From the NCBI RefSeq assembly GCF_900604355.1, contig NZ_UWOE01000001.1:868001-932000 (forward strand): a DNA stretch of 64,000 nucleotides, in the 5' to 3' direction. The stretch comes from Luxibacter massiliensis. GTDB lineage: Bacteria > Bacillota > Clostridia > Lachnospirales > Lachnospiraceae. The notes beneath the pieces are model-generated. The model ran no database searches, had not been told where the DNA came from, and worked only from the letters and a program-made list of their open reading frames with translations. A program made the translations under genes and the position numbers. Positions 26,481-39,937 of this stretch are shown here, piece after piece (positions within the stretch are counted from its first letter, which is position 1; each line of letters opens with the position of its first letter).

Positions 26481-27557
26481 TTAATCTTCATAATCATAGT
26501 GGAAGATAACTTTGATAGCGTCTTTATTTGCCATAGCCTCAAATCCTTCTTCCCACTGAGACAGTCCAAGTCTATGTGTAATCATTGGTTTTACCTTGAT
26601 TGCACCTGATTCTAGCAGACGGATAGCATTTCTCCATGATGTAGAATCATACGCCATATGTCCGATAATGCTCTTGTTCCATGATGTAATATCATTGATG
26701 GAGAATTCCAATGGTTTGAATCCCATACCTACCCGGACAACTTCTCCGTTTGGACGCAGCATTTCAATTGCCTGCTTCAGTGCGATATTTGCACCCGAAC
26801 ATTCTACTACAAGTCCAAGGTTGTCTCTTCCGCAGATTTCTGTACATCTTGCTACAACATCCTCTCTGGAGCCGTTTACCACATGTGTTGCGCCAAGCTC
26901 TTTTGCAACTGCAAAGCGTACCTTTGTGTCTTCTTCCAAACCAACCATTACAATATTGACAGCGCCCATAATTCTTGCAACCTGTACTGCAAATAATCCA
27001 AGGGGGCCTGTTCCAAATACAACAACATCCTGCCCTGGAAGTAAATGTGCCTGCTGTGCAATTGCTTTATAGGAATTACAGATAGGGTCAAGTACGGCCG
27101 CCTCCTCATATTCTACGCCTTCCGGGATTTCCCAGATTGCGTGTTTATGAATTCTGAGGATTTCACCCGGCACTTTGCAATATTTGGAAAATCCGCCGCC
27201 CCATGTGTTATTGTCAAGTCCCAAATTTACCTTCTTTTCACAGCAGAGGAAATCTCCTGACTCACATGCCGGACAAATGCCGCATACATGAGCGCTGTTG
27301 TCAGATACCACTCTCTGTCCTACTTTCCAATCTGTCACCAGTTCTCCTACTTGTACGATCTCTCCTGCAAACTCATGTCCACGGATTGAGTTAAATACAT
27401 CTGAACCGTTATCTACTTTGTAATGTTTCATATCTGCCCCACAGATTGCAGCCGCTTTAATTTCAATAATAATATCCTCCGGTCCACATGTCGGTTCCGG
27501 TACGTCAATCATTTTGTACCCGCCAAATTCTTTCCCATATCTTGCTAATGCTTTCAT
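26481..27557 (-). CDS. Zinc-dependent medium-chain alcohol/polyol dehydrogenase, second
   Basis: This 358-residue MDR protein has a complete zinc set: catalytic Cys in AAICGADMKHYK, GHEFAGEIV, and structural cysteines CGICPACESGDFLCC. The Rossmann motif is VVFGTGPLGLFA. It is the first gene of the minus-strand catabolic operon and has a GGAGG site before ATG 27557; an upstream ATG at 27569 lacks one. Like threonine and sorbitol dehydrogenases, it probably oxidises a secondary alcohol of a polyol with NAD+. Two MDR enzymes in one operon suggest successive or alternative polyol substrates. Confidence 0.9.
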   Translation of the reverse strand: MKALARYGKEFGGYKMIDVPEPTCGPEDIIIEIKAAAICGADMKHYKVDNGSDVFNSIRGHEFAGEIVQVGELVTDWKVGQRVVSDNSAHVCGICPACESGDFLCCEKKVNLGLDNNTWGGGFSKYCKVPGEILRIHKHAIWEIPEGVEYEEAAVLDPICNSYKAIAQQAHLLPGQDVVVFGTGPLGLFAVQVARIMGAVNIVMVGLEEDTKVRFAVAKELGATHVVNGSREDVVARCTEICGRDNLGLVVECSGANIALKQAIEMLRPNGEVVRVGMGFKPLEFSINDITSWNKSIIGHMAYDSTSWRNAIRLLESGAIKVKPMITHRLGLSQWEEGFEAMANKDAIKVIFHYDYED

Positions 27558-28010
27558 AGTGTCCTCCATTTAATCTGTTATCTGATTTTTCTCTTTTTGT
27601 TCCGGCCAGAAACATTATTTTTTGATTCATCTGTATTTTACACATAATTTCTTTGAAAGTCAACAAATTATTCTTTAATTCACAGATTTATTTTCTGTGT
27701 AAGGAACCACACCCGCAGAATTATCTTTGAAATCATTCTGTGCGTATTGAAAATTACATCCAAGTCCGCTCTTAGGTATAAGTGGCCGCCGCTGATTAAA
27801 AGTGTGGTGCACCCTTTTGACACGCGAATCTTTGAGAATAATCAAAGGAAGTATTCAAATGGATTGTAGTAAAGATAGTTGCAAAATTATGGGGTTTTGA
27901 GTAAAATGAAATGTAATTCGCTGTATCAATGGAGAACTGTCAGCAATAAAGAAATCTGGCTGCGCATGGTGCAGAGATATAAATTTGAGATTTAGGGAGA
28001 GAGGAGCTCT
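27558..28010. promoter_or_regulatory. Divergent intergenic region; catabolic operon promoter at 27635-27663
   Basis: On the minus strand TTGACT (27663-27658), a 17-base spacer and TAAAAT (27640-27635) form the likely promoter of the whole catabolic operon. The octamer CTTTGAAA (27651-27658) lies in the spacer beside the -35, where a bound repressor would block RNA polymerase. The remaining bases toward 28010 hold no gene; a small CTTTGA/TCAAAG hairpin near 27831 precedes the CcdA gene. Confidence 0.6.
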
Positions 28011-29357
28011 ATGGGATTTTCATTTGATGTCAGCATACCAGTCTTTACTGTATTTATACAAGGGTTAATCAGCTTTTTTTCGCCTTGCGTGCTGCCTTTG
28101 ATACCTCTTTACATCGGGTATCTTTCTGGTGGGGCGAAAACAGTGGATGAGAATGGGAAAGTACATTATGGCCGTAGGAAAGTCATAGTCAATACAGTGT
28201 TTTTTGTTGTGGGGATTAGCTTTACATTTTTTTTGCTTGGACTTGGGGCGTCTGTAATCGGAAATTTTTTCAGCGGAAGCCAGGCTATGTTTGCAAGAAT
28301 TGGCGGGATATTGATTATTATTTTTGGCCTGTACCAGTTGGGGGTATTTGGGAAATCCCGGGTGCTTGGCAGCGAACATAGGCTTCCGTTTCATTTAGAC
28401 ACACTGGCAATGTCTCCCTGGACGGCATTGGTTATGGGGTTCACTTTCAGTTTTGCATGGACGCCCTGTGTAGGGCCTGCCTTGTCCAGTGTACTTTTGA
28501 TGGCTGCATCTGCCAGCACAAAAATATGGGGATTTGTACTGATAGGGGTATATACGCTGGGATTTATTTTACCCTTTTTAGCTGTAGGTATATTTAGTGC
28601 TACGCTTTTGGATTTATTTAAAAAGCACGGAAATATCGTCCGGTATACAGTGAAGGCGGGGGGTGTCCTGATGATTTTAATGGGAGTTATGATGTTTACG
28701 GGAAAGATGAACGCCATCACAGGATATTTGTCAGAAACGCAGCTGGCCCAGGAGGATAAAACCGAAGGCAAGGCAGGGGAGGGGACTGGATCTGAAGAAA
28801 ATGGATCCACAGACAAAGCTGCCAAGGGGCAAGATGCAGATGAAGAAGAGAATTCCGGCAGCGTAAAGGAAGATACAGAGCAGCAGAGCAATGCACAGGA
28901 ACAGAAGTTAAGTGATGCCATTGATTTTGAATTGAAGGATCAATACGGGGAAACGCACAGGCTTTCCGATTATAAAGGTAAAACTGTATTTTTGAACTTT
29001 TGGGCCACATGGTGCCCCCCATGCCGTGCAGAGATGCCGGACATCCAGAAGCTGTTTGAATCTTATCAGGAAGAGGAGAACCCAGAAGTTGTAGTGCTGG
29101 GGATTGCAGGGCCAGATTATGGCAGTGAGAAGTCAGTAGAGGAAGTAAAAGGTTTTCTGGAGGAAAATGGGTATACCTACCCCGTCCTTATGGATGAAGG
29201 GGGAGACATATTTGAGAAATACAGGATTACTTCGTATCCCACTACATTTATGATTACAGATGAAGGAAAAGTTTTTGGGTATATCAGCGGGCAGTTGAAT
29301 GAGGAAATGATGAAGAGTATTATTTCACAGACAATTGAGGGGAAGATGGACAATTGA
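28011..29357 (+). CDS. CcdA (DsbD transmembrane) - TlpA-like thioredoxin fusion
   Basis: This 448-residue membrane protein has an N-terminal CcdA/DsbD_2 domain of six helices to about residue 235, with the reactive cysteines in FFSPCVLPLIPLY (Cys26) and AWTPCVGPALS. A charged Gly/Glu-rich linker (about 245-300) follows, then an extracytoplasmic thioredoxin-like domain with FWATWCPPCRAEMPD (Cys335 and Cys338) and the cis-proline loop SYPTTFMI. It passes electrons from cytosolic thioredoxin across the membrane to reduce secreted or surface disulfides. The fusion does both steps in one chain. GAGGAG precedes ATG 28011, and it stands alone with its own terminator. Confidence 0.93.
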   Translation: MGFSFDVSIPVFTVFIQGLISFFSPCVLPLIPLYIGYLSGGAKTVDENGKVHYGRRKVIVNTVFFVVGISFTFFLLGLGASVIGNFFSGSQAMFARIGGILIIIFGLYQLGVFGKSRVLGSEHRLPFHLDTLAMSPWTALVMGFTFSFAWTPCVGPALSSVLLMAASASTKIWGFVLIGVYTLGFILPFLAVGIFSATLLDLFKKHGNIVRYTVKAGGVLMILMGVMMFTGKMNAITGYLSETQLAQEDKTEGKAGEGTGSEENGSTDKAAKGQDADEEENSGSVKEDTEQQSNAQEQKLSDAIDFELKDQYGETHRLSDYKGKTVFLNFWATWCPPCRAEMPDIQKLFESYQEEENPEVVVLGIAGPDYGSEKSVEEVKGFLEENGYTYPVLMDEGGDIFEKYRITSYPTTFMITDEGKVFGYISGQLNEEMMKSIISQTIEGKMDN

Positions 29358-29399
29358 TGTCCAATGGCCTTCCCGGGGACGTGCTGTTTATAAAGACAA

Positions 29400-29455
29400 G
29401 AAGCCAGGCTTTCCAAGGCCCTGATACGCTGCGGAGGGCGCCTGGCTTTGTTTTC
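29400..29455 (+). terminator. Terminator after CcdA-TlpA gene
   Basis: AAGCCAGGC (29401) and GCCTGGCTT (29440-29448) pair perfectly around an inner GGCCCT/GGGC region, followed by TGTTTTC. Confidence 0.75.
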
Positions 29456-29542
29456 TGCTATGGGAGGATCCTTAAAAATCCCATGAATGGCAGCCGCGTC
29501 ATTGTTATGTGACAAAAAATGTAAAAAAATGTAAAAATAGCC

Positions 29543-29657
29543 TTGACAAAATGACAAGAAAGATGCTAATATATCAAAGCTGACTCGCGGGAGGCAGCCA
29601 GGGGTTTGGAAGGGAACTAAAAAAGTTCTTGACAGAGGACAAAGCCTGTGATATTAT
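29543..29657 (+). promoter_or_regulatory. Tandem rRNA operon promoters P1 and P2
   Basis: P1 has TTGACA (29543-29548) and TAATAT (29567-29572) with an 18-base spacer. P2 has TTGACA (29629-29634) and TATTAT (29652-29657) with a 17-base spacer. Both lie upstream of the 16S leader in the arrangement common for rRNA operons. Confidence 0.75.
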
Positions 29658-29699
29658 ATAGCAGTTGCCTGCGGCAGAGGCTGAGGGCAAGGCAGGGAC

Positions 29700-29723
29700 C
29701 TTGATAACTGAACAATAGACAAC
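29700..29723 (+). other. 16S processing stem, 5' arm (pairs with 31417-31440)
   Basis: The 24 bases beginning CTTGATAACTGAACAATAG are almost exactly complementary to 31417-31440 beyond the 16S 3' end, with one mismatch near the end. The long helix would loop out 16S rRNA for RNase III cleavage. Smaller hairpins lie between this arm and the 16S start. Confidence 0.8.
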
Positions 29724-29858
29724 AGACCTTGAAAATTTCAGAAGAGAGAAATTCAGAAGGACAGCATCGAGAGATGCACCCACCACTGGGGAGGCCCAGT
29801 GGGAAAAGTAAACGGGAAAGAATTAGCTGGAGTTAATTCTGGACTGGATGCAGACGCT

Positions 29859-31397
<1,539 letters not shown>

Positions 31398-31510
31398 ACG
31401 AGAGAAGTAGAGGGCCGTTGTCTATTGTTCAGTTATTAAGCAGAGCGCTTGGCGGGGCAGGGCCGGGTCAAGCGGGGGGCAAGGCAAGGAGGAAGCTTAA
31501 TAACGAGGCA

Positions 31511-31629
31511 TTTTGGCGGCGATGCGCTTGGGGGCAACACCCGTACCCATCCCGAACACGATGGTTAAGGCCCAAGCGGCCGATGGTACTGCACTGGCGA
31601 CGGTGTGGGAGAGCAGGTGGCCGCCAAAT
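31511..31629 (+). rRNA. rrf: 5S ribosomal RNA, located between 16S and 23S
   Basis: The conserved loop segments CCCGTACCCATCCCGAACACG and GATGGTACTGCACTGGC are present, along with GTGTGGGAGAGCAGG, and the ends TTTGGCGGC and GCCGCCAAA pair as helix I. The length of about 119 bases is normal. It follows the 16S gene by about 115 bases and precedes the 23S gene by about 260. No further 5S gene follows 23S within this window, so the operon order is 16S-5S-23S. No tRNA was seen in either spacer. Confidence 0.93.
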
Positions 31630-31712
31630 AAAAAAAAGAGGGGCAGTGTTTACCAGCGACCAGGGCCCAGGAAAGATCCTGGGGCGTGGTGGCTGATAAA
31701 GCAGCCAGGAAT

Positions 31713-31738
31713 GTACCTTGAAAACTGCATACAAAGTA
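31713..31738 (+). other. 23S processing stem, 5' arm (pairs with about 34813-34834)
   Basis: CTTGAAAACTGCATACAAAG with the following TAA is complementary to TTACTTTGTATGCAGTTTTT after the 23S 3' end. The pair would bring the 23S ends together for RNase III. The spacer up to 31890 also holds a CATGCCC/GGGCATG hairpin near 31777. Confidence 0.78.
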
Positions 31739-31890
31739 AGAGAAGATAGACAAAGAAGATATCAAGACATCCGAGGCCATGCCCGAAGGGGCATGGGAGT
31801 CCTGAAGAAAACAGGCGTAAAAAAAATTGACCTAATGCCAACCCATGCCACGCTAGGCATGAGTGGCCGTGGGAGTCCCACGGCGGGGTT

Positions 31891-34786
<2,896 letters not shown>

Positions 34787-34851
34787 AGGAAGGCAGTAGG
34801 GAAGGGTGTGCGTTACTTTGTATGCAGTTTTTAGGGCATATGCAGTGGGAG

Positions 34852-34940
34852 GAGACAGTACTGGCAGGGTATTGTCTTTTTTTGTCGGCTTGGGACGACA
34901 GGGGCCTTTAGGGGATTTCTGAAGAAATCCCTTTTAATCC
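34852..34940 (+). terminator. Two terminators after the rRNA operon
   Basis: The first hairpin pairs AGACAGTACT with GGTATTGTCT and is followed by seven T (34853-34883). The second pairs GGGATTTCT with AGAAATCCC around GA and runs into TTTT (about 34913-34934). Confidence 0.75.
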
Positions 34941-34968
34941 CTCTTATAATACTGTCCTAAATATTCAC

Positions 34969-34997
34969 TTGACGGGATAATCAGAGAGACTTATAAT
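34969..34997 (+). promoter_or_regulatory. Promoter of the GntR gene
   Basis: TTGACG (34969-34974), a 17-base spacer and a perfect TATAAT (34992-34997) lie 35 bases before the GntR start. Confidence 0.7.
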
Positions 34998-35032
34998 TAC
35001 TTAGTAAATGATGAACGGCTGTAAGGAGTACT

Positions 35033-35740
35033 ATGGAGCGTAATGGATTAACGGAAAATAAAAACTTACTCTATTCGAGGCTGGCGGATAGAATTTATCT
35101 TTATATAAAAGAGAAGAATCTTCAGCCAGGAGATAAGATACCTGGAGAGCGGAAGCTGGCGGCGGAATGGAAAGTGAGCAGGCCAACTTTGCGGGAGGCC
35201 ATCCGGGAGCTGGAGAATCAGGGAGTCGTCCATGTTGAAGTCGGCAAGGGGACATTTGTAACTGATTATGTAGAAGGCAGGCAGGTTAGTATTCATTTGG
35301 CCCTAAAAAATTTCTTGGAACTGTTCGAGATTAAAATTGTTTTAGAGAGATATAGTCTGGAAAAAGCCATACCTGATATGGCTGAGGAGAGATTGGACCA
35401 GCTTGAAGAGATGGCAATTCAGATGAATGATATAGCTGCCAGAGGAATTATGCCTAAGGAGATGGACCATGATTTCCATAGGCTTATATTAGAATCTTAT
35501 GGCAATTATGAGATGACCAACCTGGTTCGGAATATGACAGAAATGTATGAGACTTTTGATGATGAACTCTATGGCTATTTTGATGACAAAGGGTTTGATT
35601 ATCAGGCTATATTACTAGAGACATTCCCCTATCATCTGGAAATGGTTCAGATGATGAAGGAGAGGAATATTCAGGGAGCCTTGGAGAAATATGATAATAT
35701 AGTGGCATTGGATTTAGAAATATATGGCAGAATTGAATAG
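35033..35740 (+). CDS. GntR/FadR-family transcriptional regulator
   Basis: This 235-residue protein has an N-terminal winged HTH (YSRLADRIYLYIKEKNLQPG, then GERKLAAEWKVSRPTLREAI and a GKGTFV wing) and a C-terminal helical FCD domain with the Asp/His metal set (MDHDFHRLILE). FadR-subfamily regulators sense organic or sugar acids and other metabolites. It lies 0.1 kb from a convergent hydrolase gene and 2.7 kb before the ABC transporter operon, so it probably controls the glycan locus at 35.8-47.0 kb. AAGGAG precedes ATG 35033. Confidence 0.92.
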   Translation: MERNGLTENKNLLYSRLADRIYLYIKEKNLQPGDKIPGERKLAAEWKVSRPTLREAIRELENQGVVHVEVGKGTFVTDYVEGRQVSIHLALKNFLELFEIKIVLERYSLEKAIPDMAEERLDQLEEMAIQMNDIAARGIMPKEMDHDFHRLILESYGNYEMTNLVRNMTEMYETFDDELYGYFDDKGFDYQAILLETFPYHLEMVQMMKERNIQGALEKYDNIVALDLEIYGRIE

Positions 35741-35750
35741 GCAGATACAT

Positions 35751-35790
35751 AAAAGCACCGGCTGGGAAATTCCCAAAGCCGGTGCTTTTT
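35751..35790. terminator. Bidirectional terminator between GntR and GHL6 genes
   Basis: AAAAGCACCGGCT pairs with AGCCGGTGCTTTTT in a 13-bp stem, with A and T runs on both sides. It serves the two convergent genes. Confidence 0.85.
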
Positions 35791-35851
35791 ACTTGTTAGG
35801 TTTGCTTAATTGTGCCAGGGGCATCCCCTAATACCCGCATTTGAGGTATAT

Positions 35852-37921
35852 TTATTTCTTACATACAATCATCTGCTGCAAAGAGAATGCCGGAAGCTGA
35901 ACGATTGTCTTATCCCCCTCTGTGTGTATTTCAAGGGACTTTTTCTCGGGGTAAACCAGTTCTGCTTCTGAGACCGCGCCTGTAAGCTCCAGTGTGCCTC
36001 CGTTTACAGGTATAGTATCTCCGTGGAAATATTTCGGCACCATAGAGATCTGATGGACAATATAAGAATGGCCAGTCTCAAAATAGGCAGTTCTGATAAT
36101 ATCTGGCGTCTCTGTATTGTTGAACAGCGCGGGCCTTATATTTTCCATAGTGACCAAGTCTTTAAACAGACTGTGGGGATGCTGGAAGCTTTCCTGTGAG
36201 GCCATTGTAAAGAAATCAAATGCCATGTAATAGGCGCTTCCTGCTCCATAGTTATTGTGCAGGAGGGCAGGGTACCCAGAATCTTCTCCCGGCGGCGGAC
36301 TCCACCAGTTCACCCAATGTTCAGCGTCACAGGGGACGCAGGGCAGTATAAGATGAAGCAAGGTTTCTGCAGATCCCTCAGGGGCGGTCTCAATAAAGTG
36401 CTCACTGATCGGCGGTGTCGTGCAGGAAAGCAGTCCGGAGAAATCTCTTTGGCTTACATTCTTTAAATATGCGGACCAACGGTTAGCTTTATATTCAGTG
36501 TGAATTTCTGCATTTCCAGTGCCGAGAAGATCTGCAATAGAGGATGACTGACGTTTCGTAGAGTCTGCATCCCATAAGCCGCTCTGCCCGGAACTGATAA
36601 GCAGTCCTCCATTTTTTACATAGCTTCTGAGTATATCTGCAATATCTTCTTCTATTACAAATACCTCTGGAAGGAGAAGGACATCAAATTGTTTCAGTAA
36701 GTCCTCAGTGACCGTGCGTTCAGGGAGGATCATAAATGGAAGTTTTGCTTTTTCACATAACTGCATAGCGCCTAGAACGGCATTTTGATGAGGATTATGC
36801 CGTTTCATCCTTAGGATAGCATCTGGGTGCAGTGCTGGGATATTAATGGACATGGATAAGTCGCTCTGCAAAATTCCCACACATTTAACTGGAGTGCGGT
36901 CTGTGAGATAAGGTTCCATTTTCTCGATTTCATTAAAAGCTGCCCCTAAGAGCCTGGCCTCCTGAAAATCAAGGGTACCGTCTATGTGCTGGGAACCACT
37001 GTACATTCCTGTGCGGCATCCCTGGGCCGCGATAGACGACAAGTCGCAGACATATTCATTGACAGAACTATAATTATAGACCTGTGAGGCTTCCCCCGGC
37101 ACCAGGATAGGATAGCGTCCAATAGCTGTATCCCGGGCATAAGCAGAAGAGAACCAGTTATCTTTCAGCAATGGCTCAGAGAACTGATAGTCCAGCATAT
37201 CCCGGATCTCCTGGGGATAGTGGCAGGAAAAATTGACAGTGACTGCCAGCGTAGGGTCAATGGCCTTGACACGCTGCTTCAATTCCGCCAGGAAATCTTT
37301 TGCATTTTCATTCAAAAATTGGACTATATCAGTTTTATGTAAAAGGACTTCCTCATCTGATTCAGGCAGGGGATAATGGAACTGTGACTGGAATTTGTTG
37401 CGGCAATTGTCACAGTAACAGAGTGACGCCCCAAAAATATCCAGGAAAAGAGAGTCTGGTGAATATCTGGAGACAATCTCCTCTAACTGCTTCAGGCAGT
37501 ATTCCCGGTAATCTGTCTGGTAACAGCAGAGGCTCCATTTAGCGAATTCATCATCCCGGATAAGGCCGGAACCGTCAGGGCGCTGTACCCGCCATTGTGG
37601 GAAACGCCTTGCCGCCCCTTCGTCATATTCGATACAATAATAGGCAACAAATTCAATATCTTTTTTCTTTAAAAGAGTACTGACCTCTTTAATCCAATCT
37701 TTTTTGATGCCTTCATGCTGCTGTGCTCCCGGGACCTCACTTGGATAATAAGTAACTCCCCAGTGGTCTTTACAATAAACCATCAATGAATCTATGTTGG
37801 CAGTATCAAAAAAGGTCTCGTATTCATTAATATCCAGATGGTTCAGAAGAACATCAGGAGGCTGCGGAGAATGATGGTCAATCAGATAGCAGCGCTTAGT
37901 AGAAGTATATTTTTTACTCAT
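35852..37921 (-). CDS. Putative glycoside hydrolase (GHL6-type barrel with trimerisation-like domain)
   Basis: This 689-residue cytosolic protein has no signal peptide. The first 330 residues look like the GHL6/alpha-fucosidase-related TIM barrel, with WGVTYYPSEVPG, FVAYYCIEYDEGAARRFPQW, DSLFLDIFGASLCYCDNCR and VNFSCHYPQ. Asp and Glu residues in LDIFG and VPGEASQ could be catalytic. Residues about 350-560 resemble the GH42 trimerisation (class I glutamine amidotransferase-like) fold: LLLPEVFVIEEDIADILRSY, then VKNGGLLISSGQSG. The protein faces away from the ABC transporter operon and shares a 506-base divergent region with it. The substrate is unknown. Confidence 0.75.
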   Translation of the reverse strand: MSKKYTSTKRCYLIDHHSPQPPDVLLNHLDINEYETFFDTANIDSLMVYCKDHWGVTYYPSEVPGAQQHEGIKKDWIKEVSTLLKKKDIEFVAYYCIEYDEGAARRFPQWRVQRPDGSGLIRDDEFAKWSLCCYQTDYREYCLKQLEEIVSRYSPDSLFLDIFGASLCYCDNCRNKFQSQFHYPLPESDEEVLLHKTDIVQFLNENAKDFLAELKQRVKAIDPTLAVTVNFSCHYPQEIRDMLDYQFSEPLLKDNWFSSAYARDTAIGRYPILVPGEASQVYNYSSVNEYVCDLSSIAAQGCRTGMYSGSQHIDGTLDFQEARLLGAAFNEIEKMEPYLTDRTPVKCVGILQSDLSMSINIPALHPDAILRMKRHNPHQNAVLGAMQLCEKAKLPFMILPERTVTEDLLKQFDVLLLPEVFVIEEDIADILRSYVKNGGLLISSGQSGLWDADSTKRQSSSIADLLGTGNAEIHTEYKANRWSAYLKNVSQRDFSGLLSCTTPPISEHFIETAPEGSAETLLHLILPCVPCDAEHWVNWWSPPPGEDSGYPALLHNNYGAGSAYYMAFDFFTMASQESFQHPHSLFKDLVTMENIRPALFNNTETPDIIRTAYFETGHSYIVHQISMVPKYFHGDTIPVNGGTLELTGAVSEAELVYPEKKSLEIHTEGDKTIVQLPAFSLQQMIVCKK

Positions 37922-38427
37922 CTTTTAATAGGAAAATACAGAGTATCTTCCTGACTCCTTTCTTATAATAAATGCAAGTTAGTTTTGCCTAAATTTCGCC
38001 TAAAATAAATGATCATGCTCTAGACAATGTGCTTTGCTCTAATATATGTATGCATTCCATGACAAGTAATTTTCAAATGCATTCATGTAAGGTGGATATA
38101 AATGGAATTATAGAATTGAAAATAGATAAGTAAAAAGTGTATTATGTTAAGCATATAAAATGAAAATGAAAATGTCAATAGAAATAAAAAATATGTAAAT
38201 AAAAAAAGTAACAAAAACGATATACAAAAATTATGTAAAAAGTATAAAAGTGACAAATGAATTGACAAACAATAACTTAAGTGCTAGTATAATTGCATAA
38301 GTGGTCTGACCGGAAATACCTCACAACAGTGGCCGGAAGAAAACCAGATAAGGAAGAGTGTAACTAAAGTAAATGAATATCAGATTATCCGGTATTGTAA
38401 TCTGAAAAAGGAAAAGGAGAGGAATCA
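37922..38427. promoter_or_regulatory. AT-rich divergent control region of the glycan locus
   Basis: TTGACA (38262-38267) lies 17 bases before TAGTAT (38285-38290), which overlaps a TATAAT (38288-38293), giving a plausible promoter for the transporter operon. CAGATT (38381) and AATCTG (38399) form a dyad in the leader, possibly a regulator site. The sequence from 38100 to 38280 is very AT-rich. No gene is present. Confidence 0.5.
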
Positions 38428-39795
38428 ATGAAAAAGAGAGTTATTGCCGCTTTATTGGCAGCCACAATGGTAGTTGGCCTGCTGGCGGGATGTGGGTCAT
38501 CAAAAAAAGATTCAGGTGATTCGGCAAAAGGCAGCGGAGAGGCATCACTGCGTTTTATTGATGTCAGCCCAAGTCCTGAGAGACAAAAGTATTATGAGGG
38601 TGTTTTCGAGAAGTTTGAGGAAGAGACAGGCGTATCTGTAGCTTATGAAAGTGTTCCATGGGATGATGCAGCGGATAAGCTGACAGTTCTTGGTACTTCA
38701 AACCAGCTTCCAGACGTCATTACAACACACCCATCCTGGTTGGGGCAGTTTACAGAAGCCGACTGGATCTTGCCGGTAGACGACTATGTAGAGGAACACG
38801 GTGAAGAGTTTGTGGAGGCAGTTAAAAGTATTAACTGGGCCCAGGAAGAAGAAAAATACGGACATGTATATTCTATTCCAGATGGATTCATGGTCAAAGG
38901 TATCTTTTACAGGAAAGACTGGGTAGAGGAGATTGGCTATGAGATTCCTACTGGTGAAGACTGGACATATGATGCATATTTTGATTTGATTAAAGCACTT
39001 ACAGATAAAGAACAGAAACACTATGGAAATTCTTTCCGTGGCGCGAGAGGTGCATTTGACCCACTGCTCACATATCTGCAGACATTCTCAGGCGGCTATA
39101 CATACGACGAGGAAGGAAACTTTGTCCTGAATACACCAGAATGTGTGGAAGCGCTGGAGAAATGGTGTGAGATTTATAAGGACGGATATGTGCCGGAGGA
39201 TTCTGTAAACTGGGGATTTGTGGAGATGGTCGATAACTTTACAGGGGGCCTGACAGGTACAGTTTCCAATGACTCTGAGGTTGCTAAAGCATGTGAAGAG
39301 AAAATGGATGATTCAGAGTGGGGCGTGCTTCCGATGCCAGTGTCAACTGTAGATGGCAAGCTCCTGAATACAGCAGGAAGTCCATACTCTTATACAATTT
39401 CAAAGAGTTCCGAGTATCCAGAGGAAGCTCTCGAGTTGATCGATTTCCTCGTACAGCCAGAGAATAATATCGAGTACTGTAAAATGGGCGGACTTATTCC
39501 GATCAAAAATGATGTGGGCGATGATGAAACTTATGGAGAAAACGGACCTTACGCTCCTTTCCTTGATCAGCTGAACGACCCGAACTTTACAGTTCCTCCT
39601 ACATATGGCGCATTTAACTATACAGACCTGCATCAGGATATGTTCCACACAGAACTTCAAAAATATCTCCTGGGACAGCAGTCTGCTGAAGATGTGCTGA
39701 ACCATATCGGCGACGAGCTGACAACCAGGATGAAACAGTATCTGGCTGACAATGAAGGCACAACAATTGAGACTCCGAAAACCATACAGCAGTAA
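38428..39795 (+). CDS. Sugar ABC transporter substrate-binding lipoprotein
   Basis: This 455-residue protein begins with a lipoprotein signal peptide ending LLAGC (Cys22), followed by a Ser/Gly/Lys linker. The remainder fits the family 1 extracellular solute-binding fold: VFEKFEEETGVSVAYESVPW, then LPDVITTHPSWLGQF and a C-terminal helical cap. It captures an oligosaccharide at the outer membrane face and hands it to the two permeases encoded next. AAAAGGAGAGG precedes ATG 38428. The neighbouring hydrolases suggest a plant-derived oligosaccharide. Confidence 0.93.
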   Translation: MKKRVIAALLAATMVVGLLAGCGSSKKDSGDSAKGSGEASLRFIDVSPSPERQKYYEGVFEKFEEETGVSVAYESVPWDDAADKLTVLGTSNQLPDVITTHPSWLGQFTEADWILPVDDYVEEHGEEFVEAVKSINWAQEEEKYGHVYSIPDGFMVKGIFYRKDWVEEIGYEIPTGEDWTYDAYFDLIKALTDKEQKHYGNSFRGARGAFDPLLTYLQTFSGGYTYDEEGNFVLNTPECVEALEKWCEIYKDGYVPEDSVNWGFVEMVDNFTGGLTGTVSNDSEVAKACEEKMDDSEWGVLPMPVSTVDGKLLNTAGSPYSYTISKSSEYPEEALELIDFLVQPENNIEYCKMGGLIPIKNDVGDDETYGENGPYAPFLDQLNDPNFTVPPTYGAFNYTDLHQDMFHTELQKYLLGQQSAEDVLNHIGDELTTRMKQYLADNEGTTIETPKTIQQ

Positions 39796-39937
39796 TAATT
39801 AAAGAGTTTATACACAAGCAGTAGTATAAGATTTTACAGGGGGATTTAATGTGGAGGCAGAGAAACATTAATTCCCCCTTTGACAACAAAGGATTATGTA
39901 CCTGGTGGGGTACAAGGTGAAGGAGAGTGGTACTCGC

